This document shows, piece by piece, positions 29,763 to 42,139 of a stretch of 64,000 nucleotides of DNA. The first letter of the stretch is position 1, and every line of letters starts with the position of its first letter. The DNA comes from Isochrysis galbana (Eukaryota > Haptophyta > Isochrysidales > Isochrysidaceae), in contig CM030941.1 in assembly GCA_018136815.1 (NCBI GenBank), positions 3,413,035-3,477,034 of the forward strand, written 5' to 3'. Under the pieces are notes generated by a model. It searched no databases, was not told where the DNA came from, and saw only the letters and a program-made list of their open reading frames with translations. A program made the position numbers and the translations under genes.

Positions 29763-31364
29763 CTACTCCCTAAGGCAACGGTGACAGGCAAAAAAGCACT
29801 GCATGTGGTAGTAAGCACCAGCTCCATCACGGCACGCACAGCATCTGAATTGGGGGCGCTTGGCTTTGTCTATGGCACACTCCTCATACCCACATACACC
29901 CTTCAACGTGTGCATCCGTGTGACCTCTTTGGGGGGGCCTCGCGTCCCCGCGTGACGAATCTGGTCGGCGAGCGAGACAGCCACCTTCCCCATATCCACC
30001 AGCTCGTGTTCTGCGCGCGCCTGATGATGCGCGGATGAAGGGCTCAGATACTCCGCCGAGTTCGTCATCCCGGCCCTCATCACGCACAACCCTGCAGGCT
30101 TCCGCTTCCGCAAAGGCTTCACCGCATCAAGTGTTTGCGTCGCCCACAACAAAGTAAAAGCCACCTGTCACGGGCAATGTGCAGGGGGAGCAATGGTATG
30201 GGTGTGAGAGTGCAGACTGGGCGGGGGGCGCGGGGGCGGGCGCGGGTGAGGGGCTCGCGCATCACCTTAGTTCTTTGCACCACCAGCTTCGCCTGCACGC
30301 CATTCGTGTGCGCAAGGAAGTTGTACACAATCGCACCGTTGGTGAGCGCGACGTCGATCCCGAATAGGATGCCCTTTGTGCCTACACGACAGACGCGACG
30401 CGACGCGAGCGCCAACTTCTTCCGCTGCTGGTCGTGGCCGTCCGTGGCGCTACGACCCTGCACATTATAATGCCAGATGCTTTCTGGAGCCCACACTGAG
30501 TAGGAGTGCCTCGAACCGTGCGCACCCCGTGACAGCAGGCCACACCTCGTCCCCGGGAAGAAGTTGCCGTATGAGAGGATCAGCTGGGAATCTTGCCAGA
30601 GGCTGAGCTCGTACTCGCCTTTGTGGAGCACCGTCCACGTGAACTTATTGCAATCGTCCTCGTCCTCTCCGTGGCTGCATGCCTGCTTCCTCTTCTGCCC
30701 CACTGCTGCCTCCTGTGCCGCATCGCCACTCGCGTTGCCGTGCCCCGCCACATCCCCGCACCTGCTGAGATCCTGCGACAAAGCAGCGATGAAATTGCGC
30801 GGCAAGCCGACGCGATTGGCCTGCATGATTGAGTTGGTATAAATACCTTTCTGTCTCAGTGCTTCTTGTGCCCCAATGTGTCCATAGCCACGATCCAGCG
30901 ACAAGCAATAGTTCGACGTCGAGACTTCCTTCCCTGCGCACGTGGACGTGGCGCGGTGGTTGTGTCAGGTGTGCTGAGTGCAGAGGTGTCGCGGGGCAAT
31001 GCATAGCGATGGCGCGCGTGCACGGCGAGGGACGGCGGGGGCCGGTGCAGGGCGAGCCGGGCGTACAAAGCACACCTTCATCATGCAGAACGGTGGTTGC
31101 GCGCAGAAGCCTCGCACGCAACGTGTTGGGATCCTCCGCTCCCTGTCGATGGTGCGCCGCGCATCCCTGTTCGCCACCAGCACGACGCCGAGACACCACT
31201 CCACCACCGGCCACCGGTACAACAGCTGTCGTCCCTTGAGCGTTGCGTGCTCAGGCGTGCCTGGGAGAAGCATGCGTGGCGACGGGGGCAAGCCCATTTC
31301 GCGTCGCATCTTTGCGACGTCCTCAGTGAGCTGCCCGCCGGGAGGGGTGCCGAACAGCTGTCAA
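29763..31364 (-). CDS. PiggyBac-like transposase (5' end uncertain)
   Basis: Minus-strand exons: about 31364-31080 (5' part, running toward the gap), about 30933-30266, and 30164-29763. The intron 30265-30165 (GTGATG...CAG) joins perfectly in phase; the junction of the first two exons is not resolved. The 5' exon has a small domain (LLYRWPVVEWCLGVV, NRDARRTI) seen before the catalytic core in protist piggyBac transposases. The core has three candidate catalytic aspartates: SLDRGYGH, LWQDSQL and TDGHDQQR, then GIDVALTNGAIVYNF, the helix that follows the last Asp in the family. The C-terminal exon has a Cys-rich zinc motif (CGYEEC ... CCAC ... H-x2-C ... CHRC), typical of the piggyBac C-terminus. 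The frames look undamaged. PiggyBac transposases excise and insert at TTAA; that specificity is family knowledge. Confidence 0.7.
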
Positions 31365-31423
31365 GTAAGCTTTCGCCAATGCACATGCACATGCGAGCAA
31401 GACAAGGCGAAAGCGGAGCAACG

Positions 31424-31523
31424 NNNNNNNNNNNNNNNNNNNNNNNNNNNNNNNNNNNNNNNNNNNNNNNNNNNNNNNNNNNNNNNNNNNNNNNNNNNNN
31501 NNNNNNNNNNNNNNNNNNNNNNN
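31424..31523. other. Assembly gap (100 N)
   Basis: Second 100-N scaffold gap. It lies between the piggyBac-like gene and the 3' end of the PHD/F-box gene and probably hides the 5' end of the transposon. Confidence 0.97.
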
Positions 31524-31738
31524 AATGTGCCGGTCCCCTAGCTAGGCCCGTAGCCCTGGCCCTGGCAATCTTCAAGGATTTTTTGGAATTGCAAGTTGAG
31601 GGCGAGGATAGTCCAGTGTCCAGTGCTCTCACACAAATATGGGGCAAAGACAGTGACCCCAAGACTTGTTACGACAGAATGCTATCGTGTTTCACCAAAA
31701 TGCACACAACACGCGCGCATAAACTACCCCCGCCGGGT

Positions 31739-34700
31739 TCAGGGTGGCTGGAGGAGCATGCCGCCCATTTCCGCCTCCACAACTGCAAGCTCGTCATCAT
31801 CCGCGGCCGCCGCGTCGATGAAAACGACTCCGGTTGGCGGTGCTAGTCGTCCCCAAAGTGCTCCGGCTCGTGTAACAGAGTTGCCCCTAACCTCACCCAC
31901 GGTGTCTGCGGAAAGACGAAGTCCTACGTCAGATCCTGTGAGGCCCTCGAATCGACAGGCATCCACGACTACCGTGCCTCCTCGCTCGCAAAGGACCGCG
32001 GAGCGCACGTTACGAAAGGTGGAGCTGTGGGCACGCAGCTCACAGCCCGCCTCGCACAAGTTGACGGCAGCCGAGGCAGCGGCGATGGTGCAATTATTGA
32101 GCTCGAGAGTGGCTCCACCGCGCACAACAATTCCTGCGCATGAGCGAGCGTTGCGCCGCGAAGAATCGATGACACAGTCCTCGAAGCGCCAAGAGCCGCC
32201 ATGCAGTGTTACCGCTGGATTGTAGAAGTGCGAGAAGCGCAGGTGGCGGAGAACGCCCACGCGGCCAGCGGTGGCAGCGCCTCGGAGCACAATGTGACCA
32301 CTCAGTACGGTGCCGAGCTCAGCTGAGCCGGTGATCTCTAGCGGGTGGGGGAGCTCGAGAGCCGAGGGATGGATACCAGCAACGAAATTCACCTTGTCCC
32401 CAGGACGAGTCGCACGGAGGGAAGACCAACCGGGGCCGCGTGGCGCAGTGAGAGTTGCCGCGGACCTGGGCGGTGGCATGGTGAGGGTGGGTGTTGGCAT
32501 GTGCGTGTAAATACCCCCAGGCAGTTAAAACGTGTGTATCCACGGTCGCCCACCCTCCGGTGCATTCCGCGACTTGCACTCACCATATCTTTGCCGCCCC
32601 ATCAGCGGCTGCACGGTCAAGCAACGAATTCCAAGCTGAGCACACACAACTTGCGGCACGGAGCGTCCAAGCATCATCGAGGAAGGTAAAAACTGCGTAG
32701 AACAGCTCATACGAGCCGCGCTCGAGGACGTGACGGCAGCGTGATGACTCTGCTGCGGCGCCTGCCTGTGATCGCTGGAATGCGAGCGCTCGGCGTAGAC
32801 GACGTGCTGTGTAAGCTGATGCCGCGTATGCACATGCGTGAACACTGCGCTCAGAGACATCGACCTCATTGACGGTTACCGCACCGTCGGTTGTGACGCG
32901 AAATTGTTGTCCGAGGTGACAAGTTGTGGTGGCAGCACGTTCGTGCGCGAGAGGTGCCACATCTCTAGCCGTATCCACTATTGCTGAGATCACCGTAGTC
33001 CCAGTTGTCGCGAGTTTTTGTGCGGCCGGACAGTTTACCGGCGTTGCCTCGAAAACGTTCGATGTCGACTCGCCGAGCGCCAGGGCTTGCCGGCGGGCAC
33101 GTCTCGCCGCCCGTGCTGCTGCCATTAGCACAGCGCTTTCTGCAGCAGCCTCACCCTTCTTGCGCGTAAGCGAGAGGAATGACTCACATTCGGAACAAAT
33201 GTACCTTTCATCGCTGCGCCCGCCACCGTCGCACCCGAGAGTGCTCCCACCTGTGACGCACCGTAGGTGAACCCTTCCCCCACACGAGATGCACTCTAGG
33301 GCGGCTACATCGACACCTTCGCCTTGGTCAGCTTCAGCGCCGCCCTCACAAACTTCGTTCCCGTCCGGCTGCGTATAGGCCGATTCCGGCAGGACGATAG
33401 GCACGACACGAGTCGGTGCAGAAAGGTCCGCTCCTCTGGCGTCTAATGCCTCGCAAGGTTCTACACCCTTTGGAGCTGGGATGCGTAGAATGTCAGGGGT
33501 GGGCGGAATACCCGCACTTGCGCCACTGACCTGCCCCAAGGGTTCTGTACGGCAGAAGCAGGAGCCCGAGCCCTCCATGGCAGAGTCCTCGGACATGGGC
33601 AGCCCCTCCTCTACATGCATAGTGTTGCCTGCGGCTGATCCTGCTCCACCTTCGGCGGCGGCGGCGTCAGCAATCTTTGGTATAGAAGTATCTGCTAGAG
33701 CAACGGAGCAGGCATCCGAATGAGCGGACTCGTCTGGGGTAGGAGTGTAGGCCATGCTGCACGAGGATTTGTTCACCCCGTCTTCTAGTTGCCGTCTCCT
33801 CAAAAGTGCTAAAGTACCACACACGTGGCACGAGGACGAGAACATGTTTAGCGCAGCATGCAAAAGTGAATTGGCTGAAGAAGTTTTCTCCTGCTGCCTC
33901 GGCGCAAGAAGCGGACCCTCACCCTCCCGACCCGCGAAGGCACCGGAAGCCTTGGCGATGAGGCCACTCGTGCCTCCGGCTGCTGTGCCGATTGCCTCTT
34001 GCATGTTACTAGATGAGTACGACTCCGGAGGTTGCGTACTCTCCTTCCCGCGCACACGTTGCAGCCAGCCTTCAAATGACTCCAAGTTGCAACACAACTG
34101 GCTCGCGTCCGGGTGGGCGCACCGCGAGCCGCAGACGCTCCCGGTAATCGCTGTGGTTGGGAGACGCACCAAGCACTGCGCGCATACAAATGGGGGGAAC
34201 GGCTTCGCTTGGTCTGCGCAAGCGCTCCCTCCCCCACCGCACGCACTATGGGTGCCTCTTGCGGCTCCCGCCACCGCGCCGCCGCGCTGTGGCTCGAGGC
34301 CGGCGCAGACGCGGTGTAACCACCTGTGACACAGCGCGCATGCCACGCCACGGGGATCGGAAGGAACCCAGCCAGGCTCTCGGCCGCCGCACGCGGAACA
34401 TGCGACGTCCACAGGGGAAGGAGGATCTGGGGGTTGCGCGAGCAACGGGGTACACGGGATCGTTGGCAGTGGTGCGTGGGGCTTGTCCGACAAGGGTGAA
34501 TCCTCTACTATTGTGACGATAGACTTGGTCGTGCCTGGCGCTACGGCCAAAGCCATAGATACGGTCGGCCCCATTCCCACAAGGTTCTCCGAGGCACAAG
34601 ATTGCGACGGTACTAGTGCGCCTCCGTCCCCCTCCGTGGCTTTCACAGCCGCTTTTGCGCCTCGAGTGCGCAAGCAAGCATCCACCCTATCGCTGCGTCC

Positions 34701-36933
34701 ATAGGGTAGCCTGATGATGGAGCTCGCACTTATCGCTGCGGCTTCCCGCATGCCGCCGTCGCGCACGGCGTGGGACTCTGGATGGATGGCATCCTTCTCC
34801 TCGATACTCAGGCGACACTTTTTGCGCTCGTCCGCATGATTGGAGTCATCGATAGACTGCCGTTTGCGCCGAGGACCTGAAGGCGACGGGGCTTCACCTG
34901 GCGTGTCGCGACCTCGTCGAGGTCTTCGATTGTGAGCATCGATTCTACGCCCAGTTCGGCAGCCCTCCTCGTTGGCCGAGTGTCGGCGAGACGGCGAGCG
35001 CTTTGCGAACCCACATCTCGCCACATCAACGCAGTGGTGAGGATTCCGCTTAGGACTCGGCTCTACGTCTTCCGGAGAGCCACTCTGAATGTGTGCACAT
35101 TGCCCTCGCGAGCTCACGCCCTCTTTGGCAGGCGCTCTCCCGCTGCTCTCAGTGGTGCAAGGCACACAGATGAAACTTTCCGCCGCTTCCGCTGCAGATC
35201 GATCTAAGCCAGCGCACTCGCCATGACACCACCTGAGTGAGGCTCCAGACGTTAGAACGTTGCTTGAGTGCTGGTTCCGGTGCGTGTGGGGCGCGTGATG
35301 AAAGGAAGCGGTGGCACCTGCCGCATTTGTCGCATTGCACCCACACGCCCTCGAATGGCGTATCGGTCGTAGGTAGGTGGCGCATGGTGTCACACCAGCA
35401 GCCGACGTAATCGTCACTAAGTACACGCACCTGTCGTGTGGAAGGGCTCAGGAAACGTCAGCTAGGGCTAATCTTAAGGCGAGCCATCTCCACGGACAAT
35501 GAGCGCCAGCCGCCTCCTCAAGCGCCGCTCCTATCCAAGTCGGTGTTGTTTCTCGTGACGGCAGTGCCGGAGCCCGCTCAAAATGGTAGGTGGCCGCTCA
35601 CCTCCCAGCTTCGGGCGTAGATTTGAAGCACATCACCGTCAACTCCATCCGCGACGTGCACGACGGCATAGCCATTGCAAAGACGTACCACAAACCCCCG
35701 TCGCCCCTCCATCTTGCCCACTCGTAGTATCTCGACTTCTGCGCCGACAACCAGCCCCAGGCGCGCTGCCACCGTCCGGTACCGCTTGGCCGCTGGCCTG
35801 GCGGACGAGTCGTTACCCCCCTCATTGGTTACGCTCGGGGTTGATGACAATGGGAATGCAGTCATCAAGCCGCCTGCACCACCCGCTCCGTCATCGGTTT
35901 CGGCTGGTTGCATGTCGCCAAGGACTTCGAGCTCCTTGCTCCTCAGGTTTATGGTGGCCCCGTCGTGCAGCAGCCGTACACTCCAGAACCCATTCGCCGT
36001 CCGTGTCACTACCCCTTGGGCTCCGGAGAGCCCTGGCTTGGATACCACCACTGGGCAACCAACCATCAACCCAGGCACAGGACGGCTGGTCGGTCGGTAG
36101 CTTTCATACTCAGTATAGTCTTGGAGCATGTCCATCGGCGAGGGGTGCGGAAGGCATGACGGCCACGACGCGCGTAATTGCTGCGACAGGGCCGCGCCGG
36201 AAGCCTCAGGCAGCTTTGGCTCCCACAACAGCGACGTGCCCGCGGTCTCGCTGCTCATTATATTGCCCCTCTTGGCTGCCTGAGGGCTAATACTGCCACG
36301 TGAGGTGTTGGTCTCAATAGTCTCATGGCTGCTTTCGTATGCGCTGGCCGCGGAGCTGAACTCGCCTAGCAACCGCAGGTCGCCACGTGAAGGGCCCCCG
36401 CACACATCCTCGGTCGATGAGAACACGCTGTTGCAGAGCTCCTCTGCGCGATGCTTGAAGAGGCTGCGGACAGGCAAGAGTTCCCGCGCGCGCGCGTGCA
36501 CCGTGCCCCCGCTTGCCGTGCGAACCATGTGATACCCATGGCTCGAGCTCTCGACGATACCGTGCTGCCGATTATAGGTGCCGGGCTTGATGATCACGAC
36601 ATGCGCGCCGTTGCGAATACGGAATGTGGGGGCAACCATGCAGTGCCCAATGGGGGACGACGTCCAGGCGTTGCGCGTGTATGCGTGTGGCGCGACGTGA
36701 GGCACCCGTGCAGAAGACTCTTCGGGCGGCGGCTCGTCGAAGCGGACGCTGAGCGGTTCGTTCTCGTCTGCTGGCGCGCCTGGCGCTGGCACCCAGCGGT
36801 GGGGCCGCCATGGGGAGTGGATGAAAGAGAGCCGCAGCATACCCGCCTCTGCCCCTAGCGCCTCTGTCTCCACCCACACGCCCTCCTCGCGCACCCAGCA
36901 GCGCGCGGGAAGCTGCCGGCCGTCAATCTCCAT
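31739..36933 (-). CDS. KOW-like repeats, PHD fingers, F-box and beta-helix protein
   Basis: Four exons, 36933-35602, 35430-35318, 35232-32584 and 32465-31739, join in phase to 1606 residues; introns are 171, 85 and 118 bp. Exon 1 has three KOW/Tudor-like barrels sharing a G-x-V-x-(I/V)-(S/K)-x-(P/G) ... G-x-V core (NGAHVVIIKPG, GCPVVVSKPG, GAEVEILRVG). A PHD finger is split by intron 2: CWCDTM and QCDKCGR, then WCHGEC and FICVPC. A second PHD follows (CSACGG, CALCHRWLHRVC, FVCAQC) and a degenerate third (CISCGGRVHLRC, YICSEC). Near the end of exon 3 is an F-box (ELFYAVFTFLDDAWTLRAAS). Exon 4 is a right-handed beta-helix with regular GG-containing rungs, as in FBXO11. F-box proteins are SCF ligase receptors and PHD fingers read histone tails, so a chromatin-targeted ubiquitin ligase receptor is a reasonable inference. 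The ATG at 36933 is the first in frame; an upstream exon remains possible because the frame stays open to 37020. Confidence 0.82.
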
Positions 36934-38399
36934 CTGGCGCTGAACCTTGCTCTCGCACCACTCGATCTCGCCCGCACGCTCGAGCAACCCCCTCTCTCGC
37001 GCGTGCCGACGCGGTGGCCGTCAGAGGCGCGCGGGGAGAGGGGGTCTCAGGCGAGGAAGCGAACGAAAACGAACGAGAAAGCTGTCAGAAGAGGGCTTTT
37101 GCAGGCCTCACTCACTAGGGGGCCCCGACAGCAACCCCGCCTCAACACAGTGTCGGGACGCTCTTGAGGCTCGATGTTGTGGCCGTCCTGCAAAAGGAGA
37201 AAAACGCATTCGTCTTGTGAATATCGGAGTACGGGAGATGCCAGGCAGTCAGGCGGGAGAGAGGTGCGATGCCGACGCGCCCCCTTCACGGCTTCACGGC
37301 GGCCCAGGAGGTGGACGACGCGGAGCTGGCCGTGCTCGCCCATGTGAAAGCGCAGGAGGCGCTAGCGTCGCGAGGACTGCGAGGCTGCGGAGGGCCGGCG
37401 ATCCGAGCGCATCCTCCTTGTGCTCGAGCATTGGCATTGGGCCAGAGCGTCTGTCGGTGGCATGCCAGCAATTGGTACATAGCACACACCTCCATGCCGC
37501 CCATGCCCATGCCGCGTGCGTTGCATGCGCTCTTTGCTATCCCGCTGTCCCTCGCCGTCCCGGCCCGCGCTGCGCTGCGTCCGGTCGATACAAACAAACA
37601 GAGCATAACTAATAGTAAAAGCACAGGTTGTTACAAAATCTTGAACATGCCGGCTACCGCTACTAGCTACTAGCTACTACTACTACTAAAAGCACAAGTT
37701 GTAGGTTTTGCACAAGTTCTCACTCAACATCAACAATCAAGAATCGTGTTCAAGTCCCCCCTGATTCATGCCTCAACATGGCCCCTGTCGTTGTTAGGAG
37801 ATCGCTTCTGGTCTCTCTCACACTCCGCCAAATTCCAAATTCAGCTAGCCTCTTGCCTCTTGTCTTATGTCTCTCTTGCTGTTTGCTGTTTGTGAGTGCA
37901 TATTCATATTGATATTGCACGATTCACATTCACATTTTTTCATTTGCAGTTTGTGATTTTTTTGCGACGATTGACCATTTGGACCTGGATCTGATTTTGA
38001 GTGAGTCTATATTTGGGGTTGGATACGAATACCTCGCCCGCCTAGCCGCCTAGCTTTCCATCCACCGCCCACCGGGGAAGGGGTGAGGGCGGCCGTCGCA
38101 GGGCTGGGCAGCGTGCAAGGCTCCCGCGAGACGCGACCCCCTCGCCCTGGGTGGATGGGAGGGCGTCTACCTCGACGGTCCGTGCCAATGCGCCGGCGCC
38201 ACCATACATACACCTTAACCAGCAGAAAAAAACTCCGACTCCTGGACTCCTGGATACTCCCAACGGATATAGCTGGATAAAGTATCGAGCCCTGTAGAAA
38301 GTATAGGCAGGCCCCCACATCGAACCACCGTTGTATGGGCACCAGCCAACCCCACCAAAAGGCTAGAACAAAACCTGGGACGCGGGCGGCAGGCAGGCC
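36934..38399. promoter_or_regulatory. Divergent intergenic region
   Basis: Separates the head-to-head PHD/F-box gene (left, minus) and nucleotidyltransferase gene (right, plus), so it should hold both promoters. It includes short tandem TACTAGC/TACTAC units at 37660-37690 and an AT-rich, ATATTCATATT-type segment at 37890-38000. No further gene or classical element is identified. Confidence 0.4.
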
Positions 38400-41300
38400 A
38401 TGGCGTCGGCACGCGACTCGGAGGCCTCGCAAGCGCTTCGCGCCCTGCTCAGCATTGGGGAGCCGACCGTAGGCTCCGACCACCCACCCACTCCGTCGGC
38501 TGCCATCCCCAACCGTACCGACAATGGGCTCGCCGCCATGCTCCAGCACATGTCACTTGCAAACGGAGCGGCAGCAGGCAGCAAGGGTGGCCTGCCAGAG
38601 CAGCGGAAAGAGCCGGTGGTGGGGGCGCGCATGCCACCTGGCCTGCCGCCCGGCCTAATGCTCGAATCCACGTTTGGCGATGCGTCGCCTGCTCGCCAGT
38701 CTGACCCACTGCCCGGAGCCGGCTTGCCTGCGCTCTCACCAGACAAAGAGCTGCCTCTGCCTAGCCTGTTACCCGTGAGCAGCAATGGCAACAGAATGCA
38801 CTCCTCGCCGCAGCGGCGGCTCTTCGAGCGCGGGCTTGAGGACGGTCGGAGTTCTGGCGAGGCGGGTGTGAGGCTCGAACAGACCCCGCTGAGCAACGTG
38901 CTGGGCTTGCCCAACATGCTGCAGCCAACATCAAACCAGTTGGAGCAAGACCCACAACCCAATCCAGCACTGGGTGCTGACCTTTCCATGCTGCTCATGT
39001 CGTCGCAGCAGCAGGCGCAACCTGCACTACATACTCAAGTGCCATTAGATGGATGGCCTGCAGCGATGCCAGTGCACCAATGGGCGCATGCAGCAACCCA
39101 GTCAAGTGTATTCCCAGGATCTCCACTGAGTGCGCGAGCAATTGATGTAGAGCAGGCAGGCGCTGCGATGCCGGCACAGCCTACGGAAACTCGGATGTCG
39201 CCTGAGCTGCTTCTTATGAGCCAGCTGCATCGAGTGCGCGAGCAGCAAGAGCTTGTGTACGCGCAGCTGCAGGCACTACAGGCGTTACCTCCGGCGCAGC
39301 TGCAGGCCCAAGCGATGCACTATGCGCAAAACATGAATCTATACTCGCGGCTGCATGCAGAATCTCAAAGGCTCAATGCCCTTCTACAAACCTCTCAGAC
39401 TGCAATACAATGGCCAAAGCTGCCTCCGCAGCCCACATCTTCCCGGCAGATTGGGTTGGGTACGAGCGTGCAACACAATACAGTGGCACAACTGGTGCCC
39501 CAACAAGACGAGGCACACCGGTTGTCTTACCGGGAGCAACTCCTTCACCAGCGCGAGCGGATGCATCAACTGCGCCGCCGGCCAGTAGGGCGGCTCAACC
39601 AGAGCCCCAGCTACTTCCTCTCCTTGACCGCAGCTATCGAGGCACTCGTCGCGGAGCTCTCGCCCGGTGACGATGATGCAGAGACTAGGAGATCTCTTCT
39701 TGCGCGGCTACAGGTGTGCGTTTGCTAGATGCTCGGATTGCTTCCCAGCACGGTCTTCTCTCCTTGTGGAGTTCACGGTGCCGTGCAAAAGTGTTTCATG
39801 CTGCGGTGCAGAAGGGCCTGTCAGTATGACCTGACGGGGAGTGTTTGAGCTTGCCCCTTGGCTGGTGGTGTGGCCGCCAAAGTGGCAATGGGGGCGGGGG
39901 GGCTGCACATCGCAGCTAAATGCCTCGGATGATGGATGGTCTCCGTAGGTACATGCCGATGAAGTGGCGCCAGGCTCGCGTCTTCAAATGTTTGGTTCGT
40001 CCGTCTCGGGGCTGCATTCGAAGGGTGCCGATCTAGATCTAACGCTCGTTACGGAAGCGGGTGCACCAGATCCTCCGATAGACACCCAGAGAGCGATGAT
40101 TCGTTCCTTGGCCGCAATCATCACGGTTGCAGGAGAGATGAAGAGTGTCAACGCACGGCCCAACGCCAGGGTGCCCATCGTAGCGCTTGAGGTCCGTGCC
40201 CGCAAGCGCTGTTGAGCGGCACTCAGCCACGAGGCCTTGTATGTGCGCTTTTGCAGACCACCGTCACCGCATCATCTCTCACCCTACGCAGGATGGAATC
40301 AGCGGTCTCTCTTGCGACATCTGCATGTGCAACAAGCTCGCCCTTTTCAACTCACAGGCGAGCAACATTTCGCGCGTGAATGCATCCTCGCTGTTGCCCT
40401 CTTCTGCCCTTTCCTCCGTGCGGCCAATGCAGTAGCAGGCACCCTCCAGCGAGTCCTCCCTGCTTGGTCCGAGGCCCACCTCTTGTCATGTGTCATCCCA
40501 TTCGTGATCGGCTGAGAGTGCACCCTCGATGCGACACACTTCCGCTCCCCACGTGTCATGCAACCACCATGTCTGCATCTCCGCCGCAGTTGATCAAGGC
40601 CTACACAAGTTTCGACCCGCGCGTCCGACAACTCTGCCTTGTCGTGAAACGATGGGCGAAGCGCCGATGTATCGCCGACCCATACAGAGGCTCCCCTTCT
40701 TCCTACGCTTGGGTTCTTCTTGTCATCAATTACCTCCAGGTGGGGGACTGCCGTGTTGCACTTGTACGGCAGAGGCTCGCACGACACCGCTTCTCATACC
40801 AGCGGGCACAGCGCGCGCACGCCTCACAACCCTTGGTATGATTCCCGCCCCACCCGATTTCGCTGCTCTTCATCTTCAGATGACTTGGCCTCCAGTCCTC
40901 CCGGTCCTCCAAGCGATCCGTGGAGGAGCCTGGGGTCCAAGTCCCGAGGCCATGTCGGCCACAACGCATGACGGACGCTCCTTCGACTGCTCTTTTTGCG
41001 CTGACATCCTAAATCTGCGCTCGGAAATGGAGGCTATCGGCCAAAACTCCCAGTCTAGCGGGGAGCTGTTGTGCGGCTTCTTCCGTTGCTATGCGCGCGA
41101 GTTCGATTTCAAGGGGGGTGTCGTTTCCGTCCGCACTGGTTCTCACTTGAGCAAGCACGAAAAGGGCTGGACGACGAAGGAGCGCGGCTTCCGTGGCGAC
41201 CGTCACCTTTTCTGTATTGAGGATCCCTTCGAGCTGACTCATGACCTCGGGCGTGTATGTGATCCAGAGACGTTAGCTGAGGTGAAGCAGGAGATCGCCC

Positions 41301-41407
41301 GCGCTTTTCAGCTCGCAAGCAACGAAGCGAGCCTGGAGGAACTATGTGAGCCATGGCGCGAACATACACATGTTGCGAAGCCGGCCACAGCCAAGCCCGG
41401 CAAGTAA
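38400..41407 (+). CDS. Cid1/TUT-type terminal nucleotidyltransferase (non-canonical poly(A)/poly(U) polymerase)
   Basis: Five exons, 38400-39713, 39949-40191, 40292-40357, 40590-40739 and 40880-41407, join in phase to 766 residues. The first 438 residues are Gln/Ala/Pro-rich and probably disordered. The catalytic core starts in exon 2: FGSSVSG ... GADLDL gives the GS motif (about 453) and two metal-binding aspartates; the third is in GLSCDI (about 528, exon 3). The central domain follows with SFDPRVRQLCLVVKRWAKRR and SSYAWVLLVINYLQ. The PAP-associated domain has LLCGFFRCYAREFD, VVSVRTG and HLFCIEDPFELTHDLGR. The family adds U or A tails to RNA 3' ends and marks RNAs for decay or maturation; which nucleotide is used cannot be read from sequence. 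Intron 3 (40358-40589) begins GCGAGC, so it would be a GC-AG intron. Confidence 0.9.
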
Positions 41408-42139
41408 TCTGCCATGGAGCTTTTGCCTGCTTATGACATGCCGAAGGGCGAGGGCCGTACCTAGTCGTAGCTGCTCGCGTCCGAGCCAACGTCTTGCCCC
41501 GCCATTCAAAGCCTCGCCGCTCTACTATGTGGGAGGATTCCTTTATCCGTTGATGCTTAGATCCGGTGATGGCGGTGCGTGTAGCTCTGGTGCTGCTTGC
41601 TTGGGCGGCCCTTGCCCGCGCTGCAGTGTCCGGGCGATACCTTCGTAGTGCACCGGTCATCGTGCGCCTTTTCGCTCCCGTTCTGAGTCCACCTCGCCTC
41701 ACTATCACCAAAGAACCACAAAGCGCCACATCTAGTAAGTGGTAGCATGCTGCCGCGCAACATAGTGGTACCATCGCGGTAGCCACCGTGGCAAGAGGAG
41801 GAGAGTGCGGCGCGATGCGCCGCGCATCCTGTTAAAAATAGAGGTGGGGACGGGAAAAATCGACTTTTCACAATTGCACCCAAAAGTCGATGTGAATGCA
41901 TGGAGAGGTGTCTCATGCTATGATAAGAGCTTGTGCAAAGTTTCAGAAGCCAATTGTTTCATGGTGGCTAGTACGATAGCGAACAATGCGGTGTTTTTTT
42001 CGCGGTGGCCAGGGAGTTTTTTTTTAGTAGATTTTGGCGCGTCGGAACCACAATGAAGGATGCTAGTGCCCACCAAAGGCCACTTTCGGGGTTGCGGGGC
42101 TGGAACCCCATCCTCTCCCGTCCCCAAAGGGCAGACGTG
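41408..42139. other. Downstream of the nucleotidyltransferase gene; low-complexity DNA
   Basis: 3' flank of the nucleotidyltransferase gene, then AT-richer DNA adjoining the LINE fragment. The stretch from about 41850 to 42139 probably belongs to the 3' part of the LINE, since its minus-strand reading shares the A-run-bearing, non-coding character expected there, but no poly(A) terminus could be fixed. Confidence 0.35.
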
